From Epiperipatus broadwayi (Eukaryota; Onychophora; Udeonychophora; Euonychophora; Peripatidae), in contig JAQFVV010012446.1 of assembly GCA_028023455.1 (NCBI GenBank), positions 7,067,501 to 7,131,500 on the forward strand: a stretch of DNA of 64,000 nucleotides. Reading direction: 5' to 3'. Positions 42,530 through 54,770 of the stretch are shown here, piece after piece. The notes below the pieces were generated by a model that saw nothing but the letters and a program-made list of their open reading frames with translations, ran no database searches and had not been told where the DNA came from. The translations under genes and the position numbers were made by a program. Numbering within the stretch: the first letter of the stretch is position 1; each line of letters opens with the position of its first letter.

Positions 42530-42790
42530 TTTTTCCTAGTCATTTTAGTACCGCCAGATATATAACTGCCTCGTTTCCAAGTTTTGAGTCCCAAATCCGC
42601 ATTGTTGATCCCATGTGTAAATAAAAATTAAATTATACTTTTACACTAGATGGCGGTAGAAAATTAAGAGGCGATCGTGCTCGTTTAAATAAATGGAGGA
42701 TTTTAAGAACAAAAAATTATCTTTTGCTACAACCGCCGCCATGTTTGTATATATGCTGCCCAAATACGGATGGATAATTGCATTTTAAAA
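42530..42790 (+). promoter_or_regulatory. Candidate promoter with YY1-like site
   Basis: CpG-containing elements cluster here (TACCGCCAG, GATGGCGGTAG, GAGGCGATCG, ACAACCGCCGCCATGTTT). CCGCCATGTTT at about 42737-42747 matches the YY1 consensus common at start sites of housekeeping genes. It may belong to the gene whose candidate last exon is at 43551-43811. This is inference only. Confidence 0.3.
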
Positions 42791-43550
42791 TATCGTAAAT
42801 CTTTATATCAGTGGTAGTTAAAACTTGTGAATTTTTAATCAAACATCATTTGAAACAAGACTAAAAGTGTATTTATATTACACGCACATAAAAAACTCAT
42901 ACTATCGAGTTCTCGTTGGTTATTTACTATCCCCTAATAGGATTTATTCTTACATCTTAATATTTAGAGCTAGCTAATTGACAATTTTTAACGCTTCCTT
43001 TACTTCGGGTGAAGTGGGGGGAGACCTGTTAACGTCTCTGGGCCACATTGAGAAAAAAAAAAGTCGTCTTAGGCTACACATTAAATACACGAAACACTAC
43101 TGAAAAGCAGAGACAAATCCCTTGCTTAATAATTCTAAAGACTTAAAATCGTCAAGCAGGTTACGAGTTTGTGATCACAATATATAAAATGTACATATCT
43201 AAGAAATAAAACGTTATTGATATTTTATATAATAAAGAAATGGGGAATATAAAACTGACATTTGATCTTGTATTTGCAGAATTCTAATTACAGTATTGCC
43301 AATTAGCACTTCCCTCTAGTGGGAAACTTATAAATTGTCAGGGTTGTAAAGTGAATTTAATGTTATACAGAAAGAAAAATTAAAAAATCAACATTATAGT
43401 TTTAATGCTGCTAACTTGACTCTGAATTTGCCTGGGAATCAAAGCTGGGATAGATTCATGAATATTTCTCTAATCACCTAAACTATTTATTTACGTACAT
43501 GTATAAGGATTCTCTGGACTTCATTTTTCTCTTAAGGGCAATGTTAATGA

Positions 43551-43811
43551 GTGCTGAGCTGCAAACCTAGGCAATCCAGTCAAACAGCATGTGCCTACAG
43601 ACAATATATAGACATTTTAGAGCTGGATTATGATGAAACAATGGAGGATCAATTGGAGCACCTATCAGATAGACAGTGGCAAGATTATGACCTTAATCAG
43701 CTAATTCAATACTTGGAAGGCAAAGAGGAGGACACTTCATATGTAGAAAATTGCTGGTTTTTGAAGACAAAACAGTATAAAGATCAAATATCAATTCCAA
43801 GAAGGAAATAA
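43551..43811 (+). CDS. Candidate terminal exon of an unidentified gene
   Basis: Open to TAA at 43809-43811, with protein-like acidic composition: ILELDYDETMEDQLEHLSDR, QWQDYDLNQLIQYLEGKEED, ending in KDQISIPRRK. A plausible acceptor (GTGCCTACAG, about 43591-43600) precedes YIDILELDYD, so the real exon probably starts near 43601, not at the ATG at 43551. I do not recognise the family. It predicts a helical, acidic C-terminus of about 70 residues. The CpG cluster about 850 bases upstream could be its promoter. Confidence 0.4.
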   Translation: MLSCKPRQSSQTACAYRQYIDILELDYDETMEDQLEHLSDRQWQDYDLNQLIQYLEGKEEDTSYVENCWFLKTKQYKDQISIPRRK

Positions 43812-43914
43812 TGTGTGGAAGGTTTTATTCCATTATCCTTCTGTAATTTATTAATTAAGTGCATATGGGCATTGTAAAGTATAAAAATTGAGCTGTTAAT
43901 TTTACTGGTCTAAT

Positions 43915-46765
43915 CATCATCCATTTCCAAGTTCAATCCATCTTCAATCCCTAGCCTTTCTTCTCCACTTCATCCCTGCACACTTCCTTATTTTGTCCAT
44001 ATGTCTATCCTTCTTTCTGGGTTTTTTACAATTTCTTGGAATCCAGTTCAAAATGATCATCTCTTATAGCAATATGTCCAGCCCAACTCCACTTGCCTTT
44101 TAATTCTTTCAACAATGTAACACCTGGTTGTTCCATTACCTATGTATTGAGGTTTTTGGTCTTTTATGACTCCTAACATGCATTTCTCCATACTTCTTTG
44201 AGTGGTATGAACTTCCTGTATTGCTCTTTTATTAAATATCCAAGTCTCTGATCCATAAGTAAGAACTGGTAAAACACATTTCTTAAAAACCTTTCTTTTC
44301 AAACACATAGGCATTTTTCCTTTTAATATGTTATTTCTACCAAAAGCATTCCCAAGTTTAATTCTAAGATTAATTTCATCCATTATGTTTCCATCTGTAG
44401 AAATAATCTGACCAAAGTATTTTTAGTTGTTAACTTCTTCTAACTCATCTTAATATTTTCATATTTTGAGAAAAACCATTGAACATTACTTTAGTCTTTT
44501 TAACATTTATTTTTAGTCCTTCTTTCTTATTTTCATCTGATAACTTGCAGCATTTCCTGAAGCATTATTTGCCAAAAGAACTACATCACTTGCAAAATCT
44601 AAATGTCTTAAATAATCTCCATTTATTTTTATTTCTTTAGCCTCCCATTTTAATCCACAAAATACTTTTTGTAGCACTGCTGTAAAAAGTTTGGAAATAT
44701 GGAGTCACCTTGTCTTACGCCCTTCTCAATGTTAACATTCCTAGTATCATTATGCTGTTGCAATTTTATAAATATTATTCAGAATATAATATCCTGGGCC
44801 TATATCTTGATGATCCAATGCTTTAAGCACTGAAGAAATGATTATAGAATCAAATGCCTTCTCATAAGCTACAAATCCAAAGCATAATGGCAACTACTAT
44901 TCATTGATTCTTTCTATAATTTCTCTCAATACTTGAATATGATCTACTGTATTAAAACCACTTTCAAATTCAACTTGTTCTCTTCATTGTTTGAAATTGA
45001 ATGTTCTCTGTAGATGAGTTGTAATTATCTTGGTAAAAATTTTGTATAAAACTGATAAAAAAATTCATAGGTCTATAATTTCTAATATCTTCTTTATTAC
45101 TTTTTTAAATATTAATACTGCATTCTTCCAATCATCTGGTACATCTTTATCATTTAGACCTTTGGTATATAACTTTGCCAAAAAAAAAATTATTTCTTCA
45201 CCTGCTTTTAATATATTAATTACAATTTTATCATTATTTGGAGTTTTTTCCTTCATAAATTTAATTGTGCCTCATTTTTTCATTTAAAATCCTGAACAAT
45301 TCAGAAGAAATAATTGTTGCCATTTGTTTTTTATTATTATATAATTCTTGATAGAACTCTTCTACCCATTTCATGATGTTATCTCTCTTTTTAGTAATAG
45401 TTCCATCTTTTTTCTTACTGCATATATAAGTTTTCTACCAATACTACTGTTGTTTTACACTCTTGAGTCTTTTATTCTCTTCTACAGTTTTCCTTGCTAG
45501 TTTACAATTATACTTTCTTATATCATTATCAACTTTTTTTCACACCTTTTTATAAAATTTGAGATATTCAATCCTTAATGCATCATTTTTATATATTTTC
45601 ATATTCCTTCTTTTCTTCATAAATTCTCTAGTCTCAGAAATTTTATTTATCAATTGCTACATTTTTTTAACACTTATCTTTGTTGTAGTTTTTTAAAGGA
45701 TATAGTTATTTTTCTATTAATTTCATCCAAATCTGCATCATGTTCAAAATCTACTAATTCTTGAAAACCATTTGCAAGTTCTAATTTAAATTCATTAGAA
45801 TGTTTGTGAAGATTAGGAATATCAACTGTAAATATTGTTTTTAAAACAGGCAAAACTCTCCATATAATAGTGTCATTCAGTATAAGGCAGAGTTATGAGC
45901 AAGCATAAGAAATGGTGATCATGTGATGTTTAGTGGTTAAATATTTTCTTAATAATTTTTGTCTCTCTAGTTTTGCATTAACATGTATCTTACATCTTAC
46001 TAATCGATGATCACTTCCTGTGTTGAATTTATTAAAGACCTTACATATATACTTTCTGTTAATCAAAATATAATCCAATTCTGCTGTACCTTCATTTGGA
46101 TGTTTCAATGTCTATTTAATTTTAATATTTTTCTCAACAACAAAAAAAATACAAGTCTACATCATCTCATTTCTATTACCATAACCAAATTTATTTACAT
46201 ACAGAACTTTTATTTGTTTACCAACTAGCATTAAAGTCTTCCATAACAATTTTAAAATATTATTTAGTGTGATCAAAAGCTTTTGTACATTCATATAAAA
46301 ATGTTCTACTTCATCACTATGAGAACTTGTTGGGGCATAAACCTGAATTATCTGCATTTGGTATCTTCTATTAAGTTGAATAACTAATATTGCCACTCTG
46401 TCTGATATACCACAATCTCCACAATGTTGTTCTTCCACTTTTTATTTATAATGAATCCTACTAAACTTGTACATCAAATATTTGTGCCTTTGTAGTAGAG
46501 TACATGTCCACTTTTTAAATCAATTTTCTCTATCTTTTCTTCTAACTTCACAAAGTCCAATAATGTCCCATTTAATATAAGACAATTTTTCTAATTCTTG
46601 CAATCTTCCTTCACTTGAAAGTAATCTGCAGTTGTAAGTACCTAAATAAAAAGACATCATCAAATAGTAGCCTGTGTTCACAATCGGGATTCTTAACACT
46701 GCCTTCAGCCACCAACTACTGCCTTGGCTGATGACTTAACAGCCTCCTGGGAATAAAGGCCATGA
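43915..46765 (-). mobile_element. RTE LINE relic, nearly full length (minus strand)
   Basis: It is collinear with the RTE element at 12071-15078 but on the other strand. The 5' leader (CAGCCTCCTGGGA) is near 46745, endonuclease fragments (VAILVIQLN, QVYAPTSSHSDEV; HPNEGTAELDYIL, GSDHRLVR) lie at 46440-45900, the RT lies at 45300-44400, and the tail (LPVLTYGSETW; ELGWTYC) lies at 44280-44060. It has many stops. It is interrupted at 45841-45938 by a small foldback-family insertion. Confidence 0.8.
45841..45938. repeat. 98-bp member of the foldback family with target duplication
   Basis: AAAACAGGCAAAACTCTCCA starts it and GATCATGTGATGTTTAGTGG ends it, with everything between reduced. It interrupts the RTE relic. 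AAATATTGTTT (45830-45840) before and AAATATTTT (45939-45947) after look like a target duplication of about 9-11 bp, so this copy shows the true ends of the family. Confidence 0.7.
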
Positions 46766-47790
46766 TTTGTATGGTAATATTGTGTCTGTGTTTAATGATT
46801 GTCAGCGAATTAAACCGATCAAATATATACCTAAAAAATTAGAATTATCAGACTTGAATAAAAATAACACTAAGTCTATGTATAGATTAAAATATTGTGG
46901 TAAGTTCAAATTAGCGATTTTTTTTTTATTGGGAAGTAAAACAAATTATGTAGATGTAAATTTTGCTTAATACTACATCTGATAAGCATATATACTTGAA
47001 TGAAGATTTATAGATTGAAAATAGGAAATTAATTTGAAAAGCATGTACAGTGACTAAAGAAAATTAGTATTGACTTGTTTGGATGAAAGATGACAAAATT
47101 TGATAGAGGAAATATATAGAAAAGATTATTAAGACTTGTCTAATTTAAGACAGTAATTATCTTCTTAAAATTGTTTGGCAGAGACTTGGATTAATAGATA
47201 TGAACACTTATGAATTAGAAAGTTATATATCAATTACTGAGACTAGAATAAAATAAAAAAAACAGATTAGGTGTTTTAATTTATTATAAATCAGTATCTT
47301 TGTGTCTTTTATTGACATTTATCTTGATTCTTTAGTGTATTATTTTATTGCACGCTATGAATAAGTAACACTCATCCTTATATATTAAATGATAAGTTCC
47401 TTGTTCTTTTTAGTGTATGAAATATAGATATTTCTGGATAAATTAATTCTGCTGCTAAATTCTGCATAAATATGCTTTCATTTTTTGTATTTATTCAATG
47501 TTTATTAAACATGTTACAGATTTTTGATCTTAACTTATTGATCATATCTTTGCAGGATGTCCTGAAAATATTATTTGGAAACCTTTGTTGTTGGTCTGGA
47601 GTGTTATAGCCTACAAAGGAATTGTAGTTAATTTTAATAAGTATTTTTCTCTTAGAAAAAAATGATTTAGAATAGTATTTTCCTTAGTTATGCTACATGA
47701 CTGAAATAATAATTTTGAGATGAATAATGTAAATTGTGCCTTTTCATTATTTGTTGATAAGATTAAAGATTTTATTAAATTTTGTTTTAG
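46766..47790. other. AT-rich sequence, no gene recognised
   Basis: One open frame of 67 codons (46767-46970) has a basic composition (YIPKKLELSDLNKNN) but no recognisable motif. It could be debris of an element. Confidence 0.35.
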
Positions 47791-47791
47791 A

Positions 47792-47830
47792 GCTCTGATG
47801 AAGACTGCTGGACAGTCGAAACTGTAAGGA
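47792..47830 (+). ncRNA. Hammerhead-like motif of Penelope type
   Basis: CTGATGA (from 47794), A, GACTG-CTGGA-CAGTC (five-pair stem II), GAAA, CTG, TA. It has the minimal form seen in Penelope-like elements: core complete, stem III reduced to one pair, GTA as cut site. Stem I is weak (two pairs), so it may be a relic. No Penelope reverse transcriptase or GIY-YIG domain can be read nearby. Confidence 0.4.
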
Positions 47831-48559
47831 AAATAAAGAAGTTTTAAGAAAATTTGTTTGCATTGAAGTATATATGAAAGAAGTGTTATAAGCAATATAA
47901 AAAAGAAATATTTAAAAATAAATAATGGGATAACCAATGAATTAGTATCAAAAGTAAAGAAAAAGAACAAATTCAACAAGGTTTTTAAAAAGATATCTTC
48001 TAATAAGATATTTAGAGTTCACCTAAAAGTTCTTGGTAAATATATATATAATTAAGATTTAAATGTTTTTTGTTCTTTTTATTCTGCTCATATTCATTCT
48101 TTAATATCAAACAAATTAACCAACTTTTGGTCTGATGGTATATATTTTTAAGAAAAGATTTTCATACTTTAATAGACTAAAGATTAAGTATTTTCTGATG
48201 TTATTAATAATTCAAACTAACAGCTGATCATTTCAATCACCATTTTTTTCACAGTATTGAATTTTTAATTAATAATTTTACTAATAATTGCAGATTTCAT
48301 TATGTTTTTGATTATGAAAAACCTACTATGAATTTTTTTGTTTTTAAAAAGATTGAACTCTTGGAATTTCTATTTCCATCATCTAATATGAGTATTGAAT
48401 GTTTTTAGAAAAAATAACTTTATTTAAATATTGCAAATCACTCAACTGTTAGTAATAGCACACACTCAGTTTATGGAAATAGTCCAACATATAAATACAA
48501 CTAAAATACCATCACAAATCTTCAGGAAAACAATAACAAATGTATTGTTTTGGATAGTA
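47831..48559. other. AT-rich sequence without recognisable feature
   Basis: Nothing recognised. Confidence 0.35.
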
Positions 48560-49200
48560 TGTCTATCAAATATTAATTGAAATATTTTCCATTCTATTAT
48601 CACTACTGTATTAAGTTTTTCTGCTTCTTGTTTAATTTTTATCTACATTCATTGATATTTCCAAATTGGTTGCATCTATTTATAAAAATGGAGATAGGGA
48701 ATTTTTTGAAAACTACATGCCAAATTCTATTTTACCAAAGTTATCACAAATTTTGGGGAAAAAATTATTTAATAATATAATTGTTTGTTTTTTCATAAAT
48801 ATAATTTGTTTTTGCTAGGAAAATCTACAGAATTATCTTTATGCAAATGTGTTTCAATTGTCATTGACTTTTCGGAAAAGAGCCACAAAACTAGATACAT
48901 GTTTGGATTTACAAAAAACATTTAGCTGTGTTTTTTCATAAAATTATTATTAATTAAATTATTTGAGTATAATTAATAATATGATTAAATGATTTAAATT
49001 GCATTTGAGCAATAAAATTTTGTTTGAATAGTATTTTGAATAATCCTGAAATAATCGGATATGGAATTCCTCAGAGATCAATACTTCGTTTTTTGTTACT
49101 CACTGCTTACATTTTATTTGCTGAATCTTTGGTTTTGGATTAACATCAACATTAGAATAAATGTATTATTTCATTTAAAATTAAGAAAATTATTTGTTTT
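48560..49200 (+). mobile_element. Degraded CR1/Jockey-like LINE reverse transcriptase
   Basis: Read with frame changes, the motifs are KLVASIYKNGDREFFENYMP and NSILPKLSQILGK (finger region, about 48660-48770), LDLQKTF (motif A, about 48912) and GYGIPQRSILRFLL (motif B, about 49055-49100). There are numerous stops, and it is truncated at both ends. Confidence 0.6.
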
Positions 49201-49249
49201 CTTTTATAGAATCAAAATTTATATATACATTGTTAAATATATATGAATA

Positions 49250-51904
49250 AATTATATTGTAACAGAACGGGTCCTGACCTTTCATGACAGTATATATGAT
49301 AAGTTGTCAGAGTGGATGAGAAAGTGTATCTAAGATCTCCAAATGCATAGATTCATGTCCACTTTGATCTCATTGCTGGGAGATGATGTATTAACATGCA
49401 AACATATCAAAAATCTACCTGTATAATCATCTCCATTTTGAACTTCCATTAATCCTGGAATTTGAACTTAGAATACACATTGTATTCTATTTCAGGGTAT
49501 ATCAATATGACTATAGTGTATGAGTATGTGACAAATTGAGAACTGAATATTGAAAAAAACACAAATAACAGCCTTTAATTTGAAATCATATATTTAACAA
49601 ATTTATTCACAATTAACATAATTTAGACAACAAGGTTATAGCAAAAATAAATAATTTGTTTAGATATTAATAAATATTCTTTGATTATTACAGTTAATAT
49701 TCATTAATCCAATCCTTGTTTCTCTTCAAAGAATAATCATCCAATATCAATTCTAACAAAAAAAATAAATTATAACTTATTTATGTTTACACTTGCTTTC
49801 TAATTTAACTTTATCAAAATCATAATTCATTTTCTTCAATAAGTTTATTGATGAATTCATATCAATAATGTGGTGGTGATATGGGATCCTCCCCTGAAAA
49901 AGAAATAACTAGATAACGAAATGATTAGTAATAACAAACAAACAACAATTAATAATGTAACTGTACAAGTGTCTGCATTTAATGTATAATAGAGTAAAAT
50001 CTTACCTCTCCCCTGGTGATGATTAAATTCAGCCACATGCAAGATCATGCCTGAACCTATATTTTATTTCAATTTAAAAATAAAGTTAATAATGCTTTTA
50101 CCTTTTCTAAAATATCAAGAATTTACACACACACACCCTTTAATCTATAGTAAGGAAAGAAATATAAAATAAAATTTTGATATCAATCTAAGATCAACTG
50201 GAGTCCATAAGGGAAATACCCTAAAAAGCTTATAAATGTCCTCATTGATCCGGTTCATATTTCAGTTGATGGAGTTCAAGTGTTCTAGAACATAGATGAT
50301 GATGATCAGAATTTTTTTCTTCATACAGCCTGCTTTGAGATATTAAGTTTGCAGCTTCACATCTAAGTAATAAAGTTGGTGTTGATCACAGCATAGATGA
50401 ATAGATGCTAGGTCGAATTAAATTTGGACATTTCTTCCCCCAATGTAACTTTACATTTAGTGGTGCAGATGTTTGGGTATTTCTGTATATATAGTTGATA
50501 AAAGTTCTTGAGTTGGTTGAGCAACAAGATTTTTGCTGTTGGTACCCAAGTTAGAGTTGATCTACTCTCCGGCTTAAAATTGAAAATATTTTCATAATGT
50601 TGAATAGTTTAAAGCTATTTTGGGGATTTCTAATTCAAAATCCCTTAGTTGTCTGAGTTTAACTCCATATGCTTTTAATTTAGTTTTAATTCTTATCCAC
50701 TGAGGTATTCTCCTTTAATGTTTTACTTTGGTGATGGCAAACTTTTCTTTTTAAACCTATAGAGTTCGATTTTCCACTCACAAAATGTACATGTTGTTTA
50801 CTTGCTAAGAGTTTTTGATCTGATTTTTAAGAAGATAATTTATTTATATCTTTTGCTAATCATCAAAATGAGGTCATTCTTTTTTAATGTGGATTTGTTG
50901 GTTTCTAATGGCAGGTTCATGTTCATGCATTGAATTAATTATTTACATCATTTGTTATGATTAATACTTATTATATATGGTGGATTAATAACAATAAAAA
51001 TTTTATTTATTATTTCTTTCCTTTAAGTTTTTTTTATACTTTCTTGCTTGCTTTTAAATTTAATCATCCTTTCTTTGTATTGTTGTGAAGTGTGCAAATG
51101 GAACAATTGATGTGAGGTTTTTAACAAAGACAAGTATTAATATCTAAATTTTATAATTTAGATTATGTATTTATCATATGTTTATTAAATATTTAATTAT
51201 TAAAAATAAATAAATGTTTAATTATAGAAGCAATTAATTGTCTCTCAGCTACAGCGCTTGCGACCAATTTCATTTTCAGTAATAATTTGATTTGCATTCT
51301 CATTATACATAGAGCTTGTTTTATATTATATATAAGAGAATATTATTGGTGGATATTGGGTTTGAATTAGGTAAGGGTGGTTTTAATAGTTTTGATAGAG
51401 TTTAGGACCCCATCTTACAATATTTAAGCATTATATGCTATGGAATAACACTTTGTGATGGTACTACAGCATATTTCTTAAAATATTTATAAATACTTCT
51501 ACATAAATAATGATTTTGTTTAAACCTTTTGACTTAAAAAATATTTGAATTATATAATTTACATATTTTATGTGCCTACTTTAAAAATAGAGAAAATAAT
51601 ACAAATGACTTTTAAACATTAATATTAACCAGATAATATGATGGTTTATTAATTAAACCCATATTTTTTAAAACCTATTTCAGGTATCAAAAATGTTATA
51701 TTGGCCTAAAATATTCTAATGTATTTATGATGAACCTTAAAGTTAATGTTAGTGACTTACAAAAAAAATTAGTTAAGGATTGAATTGTAATTAATGATTT
51801 TTTTTAATGAATTACTTCATTATATATTAATATTTTATGCTTTAAATATCACTTCTTTTTTTTGTTAAGCCTCATGCTGACTTTTCATCAAGATTATTAT
51901 TAAT
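49250..51904. other. 2.6 kb AT-rich sequence, no gene recognised
   Basis: No ORF above background, no RNA gene and no clear repeat are seen. There is a short (CA)n at about 50128. A few short frames (49857-50048 minus) have no motif. Confidence 0.4.
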
Positions 51905-52575
51905 AATTGAAAGGACTCGAACTCAGACTTTCAAACCCACACAACTACCTACTACATATTATACAACCGATACACATGACTACATACATGTGAAAAAAAT
52001 AAATGATTTTTAATAAACCTATTTCATGCTGAACCTGTACTCATCAGTTGGTCCAGATACCATCTACCACACATATATACAATCAGGGCTCAATTTATAT
52101 TAACATAGCAAATCTTCAAACTTTAATGAACAGGCTTCAATATTTCATCCTCCAGCCATCCATATCATTGAAAATCTGAGGCTGAAACATTCAAAGCCCT
52201 TGTTGATGCCAATATTATTGTCATACCCATGTCATTCTGATCTCTCCCATATAGAATCTCAGCAAGGCTTTGAATGTTCCATTTTCAGATTTTCAATGAT
52301 ATGGATGGCTAAAGAGTTGGAGGGTGAAGAAGACTAAAGCTTGTCCATTAAAATTTGAATATTTACTATCTTTTATTAATATAAACTGAGCACTGATTGT
52401 ATATATGTGTGGGAGATGGTGATCTGGACCAACTGAAGAGTGCTGGTTCAGCATGAAAGATATATATTGGAGATCATTTATTTTTTTCACATGTATATAT
52501 AGTCATATGTATTGGTTGTATAAGATGAGTGAGTAGCTGTGAGAGCTTGAAATTCTGGGTTCAAGTCCTTCTAAT
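51905..52575. repeat. Large foldback element: tRNA-like ends and two hammerhead-like motifs
   Basis: The arms are about 300 bp each, the loop about 60 bp (52205-52265). The left end GAAAGGACTCGAACTCAG mirrors the right end CTGGGTTCAAGTCCTTCT. The right end contains GGGTTCAAGTCC (52557-52568), a good match to the tRNA B box, with TAGCTGTGAGAG about 30 bases before it as a possible A box. A minus-strand hammerhead-like copy at 52075-52035 has CTGATGA and GAAA but a broken stem II. The plus-strand copy is annotated separately. This suggests a SINE-like unit present as an inverted pair. Confidence 0.7.
52415..52476 (+). ncRNA. Hammerhead ribozyme candidate with compensatory stem I changes
   Basis: TGATCT-GGA-CCAA, CTGAAGA (52433-52439), GTGCTG-GTT-CAGCAT (stem II, six pairs), GAAA (52455-52458), GATATA, TA, TTGG, AGATCA. 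TGATCT/AGATCA and CCAA/TTGG close stem I. Compared with the 39.7 kb copy (TGACC/GGTCA) both strands changed together. The core is complete, with AUA as the cut triplet. Confidence 0.65.
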
Positions 52576-52639
52576 TACTTTAAGTTTAGTGTAGCTAATG
52601 TACATGTGTTTTGTTGTTGTTGTTAGAAGATCATCAGAT

Positions 52640-53440
52640 ACTTAGAAGTTATTTATTTTGATTTATCTCTTTGATAAAGTAGACCATATTCTCCTTCACA
52701 AATTATACAAAATGGGTATTTCCGCTAAACTTATTTATTGATTTCAATCTTTTCTTTGTAGTCATACAGTCAAATTCAACAATATAACACCCATACTTTT
52801 TAACATTTATATTAATGAACTTAAGGATTGTCTTTTATGCTACACTGATGACTAAAATCTTTCGAAGAATCACATCAATGTTTGATTGCACTCTCCTTCA
52901 GAAAGCTATCTATTAATTTTAGTGTTTGGTATGATCTAAATAATATGTCAGTTTATTTTAGTAAATGTTCTTTTATATTGCAAGAAATTTTTAGCTTTTA
53001 ATTTTATTTTGTTCTCACAAAATTAATTATGTTGAATCCCAAAAAGGTTTGGGAATCTACTTCTTCATTTAGAATCGCTTGTTAGCAAAGCTTTTAAAAT
53101 CATGGGTGCCATCTTTAGGCATGGTTATCATTTCTGTTTCATATTATTTTTGCCATTGATTCTTCCCATCATTGAATATTGTTTAATCACTTGGAATACT
53201 AACTTTAAACAAGAGTGTACTTTATTATAATCAGTATTTAATAAATTCTTCAAATACATTTCTCTGGAAAATCATATTGTTTTTCATTTTTCTTCTAGAT
53301 GGAAATAGATCTTAATTTTTTCACAAAGTCATAAGTCAATAAGTTATTCTATATGGCATAATTTCAGTTATTATAATCAGGACTTATGAACATCACACTT
53401 TGTTCTCTTCTATATGTTATATTCAGTTTATCATTTCAAT
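52640..53440 (+). mobile_element. CR1/Jockey-like LINE relic
   Basis: Readable motifs are EVIYFDLS..FDKVDHILLHKL and YKMGISAKLIYWF (motif A region, about 52645-52745), ILFNIYINELKDCLL (motif B/C region, about 52795-52835), CYTDD (about 52838), and LPIIEYCLITWN (about 53165-53195). It has stops and frameshifts throughout. Related in type to the relic at 48.6-49.2 kb. Confidence 0.7.
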
Positions 53441-54266
53441 GTTCTTAAATTTTCTCCTTTATTCATCCATTCTATAATATTCTTAAATTTAAATGTCATT
53501 GTTGATTAATTTAAATGTATTTCTTTATATATTTTTTACTTCTTTGTTATTTCCTTTTATTATTATGTTATATGCAATGTGTTTATTTCTTTTACTATTT
53601 TAATGTGCAACCTGTAATTGGATATATGTTATTGTTTAGCACTTAAATAAATTAATTGAACTGAATTACTATTAATATTATCACATCACAAGTTTTTACA
53701 AATTAGTAGATAATTAACAATTTTAACACAAACTAATTAAATCAAATGTAATAGTCATTAAATAAAATTATATGAGAATTGCATATTACTTTAAGAACTA
53801 ATTGGATTTCTGAAGAAATTAATAATAAATTAAGAAAATTATGTAAACACATATTTACAAAGTAAAAATAAATATATAACCAAGAACTAAACTAATTGGG
53901 ATGATTTTTAAAATTAATAAACTGGAATTAATTAGTACCAGAGACAATTATCCAGAAAGCAAGAGTAGATATATAGATGTGCTGGATTAGCAGAACCAAT
54001 TGGAAAATAAGTTACATAGGATTCTATAGAACAACTTTGTTGATCTGATTTATCATGGAAACCAAGAGGCACAGAAGAGACATGATAGGCCATAACAGAC
54101 ATTATTTAATAAGCCTAATAATTCTGAAACAAAATTATGCAACTTGCATAAATATTTCTAATTGTTTACTAAACAAAGTTTGATTATATTTTTTAGCATA
54201 TTAATTTTTAATTTCTATTTTTTTTTCTTTCAATCAAATGAAATATATAGTTCTAAAATTAAACTA
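53441..54266. other. AT-rich sequence without recognisable feature
   Basis: Nothing recognised. Confidence 0.4.
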
Positions 54267-54770
54267 AGATAATGAGCATGCTAATAGCTCTATCAAACTT
54301 TATTGATAAATGCTGCAAGAGAAAGCATTTAAAAATCCCTATCTAAACACATCCCAAACTGGTTTGAAGCTATTGACTATCTTCAGTGAGACACTAGGAT
54401 ATATCAGGCACTAGATCCAAAATACCAACTCAATGTCAGCACTTATCCACTAGTTAACTATTAAGTAGAAAATCTTAAATTTTCAGACACCTATATGTCT
54501 CCAAATCCAGCTATCTAACTTAAATAACTATACGGTTCTGAATAACTTTCACCTACAGCATATATTAATATCTTTAGCAATATAACATCACTTAAGACTT
54601 AAAAGCAAAACCAAAATATCAAATAACATCGAATCATATATCATTGAAGATAGCCAATAACTTGAAAACAGTTTGGAAATGGGATGTTTCTAGATATGGA
54701 TTTTTAAATGCTTTCTCGTTCAGCATTTATCAATAAAGCTTGTTAGAGCTATTAGCATGCTCATTATTTT
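54267..54770. repeat. Foldback element (about 500 bp) with decayed hammerhead-like arms
   Basis: AATGAGCATGCTAATAGCTC (54272) and its complement GAGCTATTAGCATGCTCATT (ending about 54769) form perfect outer ends. Inner arms share AGCATTTAAAAATCC and the AAACTGGTTTGAAGCTATTG segment. Both ribozyme-like copies (minus 54400-54350; plus 54640-54690) have lost core bases (TCAAA, TTGAAGA). Confidence 0.75.

Noticed and set aside
47611-47979. 122-codon minus-strand frame, Phe/Leu-rich
   Set aside because: Antisense to AG-rich DNA, no domain; composition explains it.
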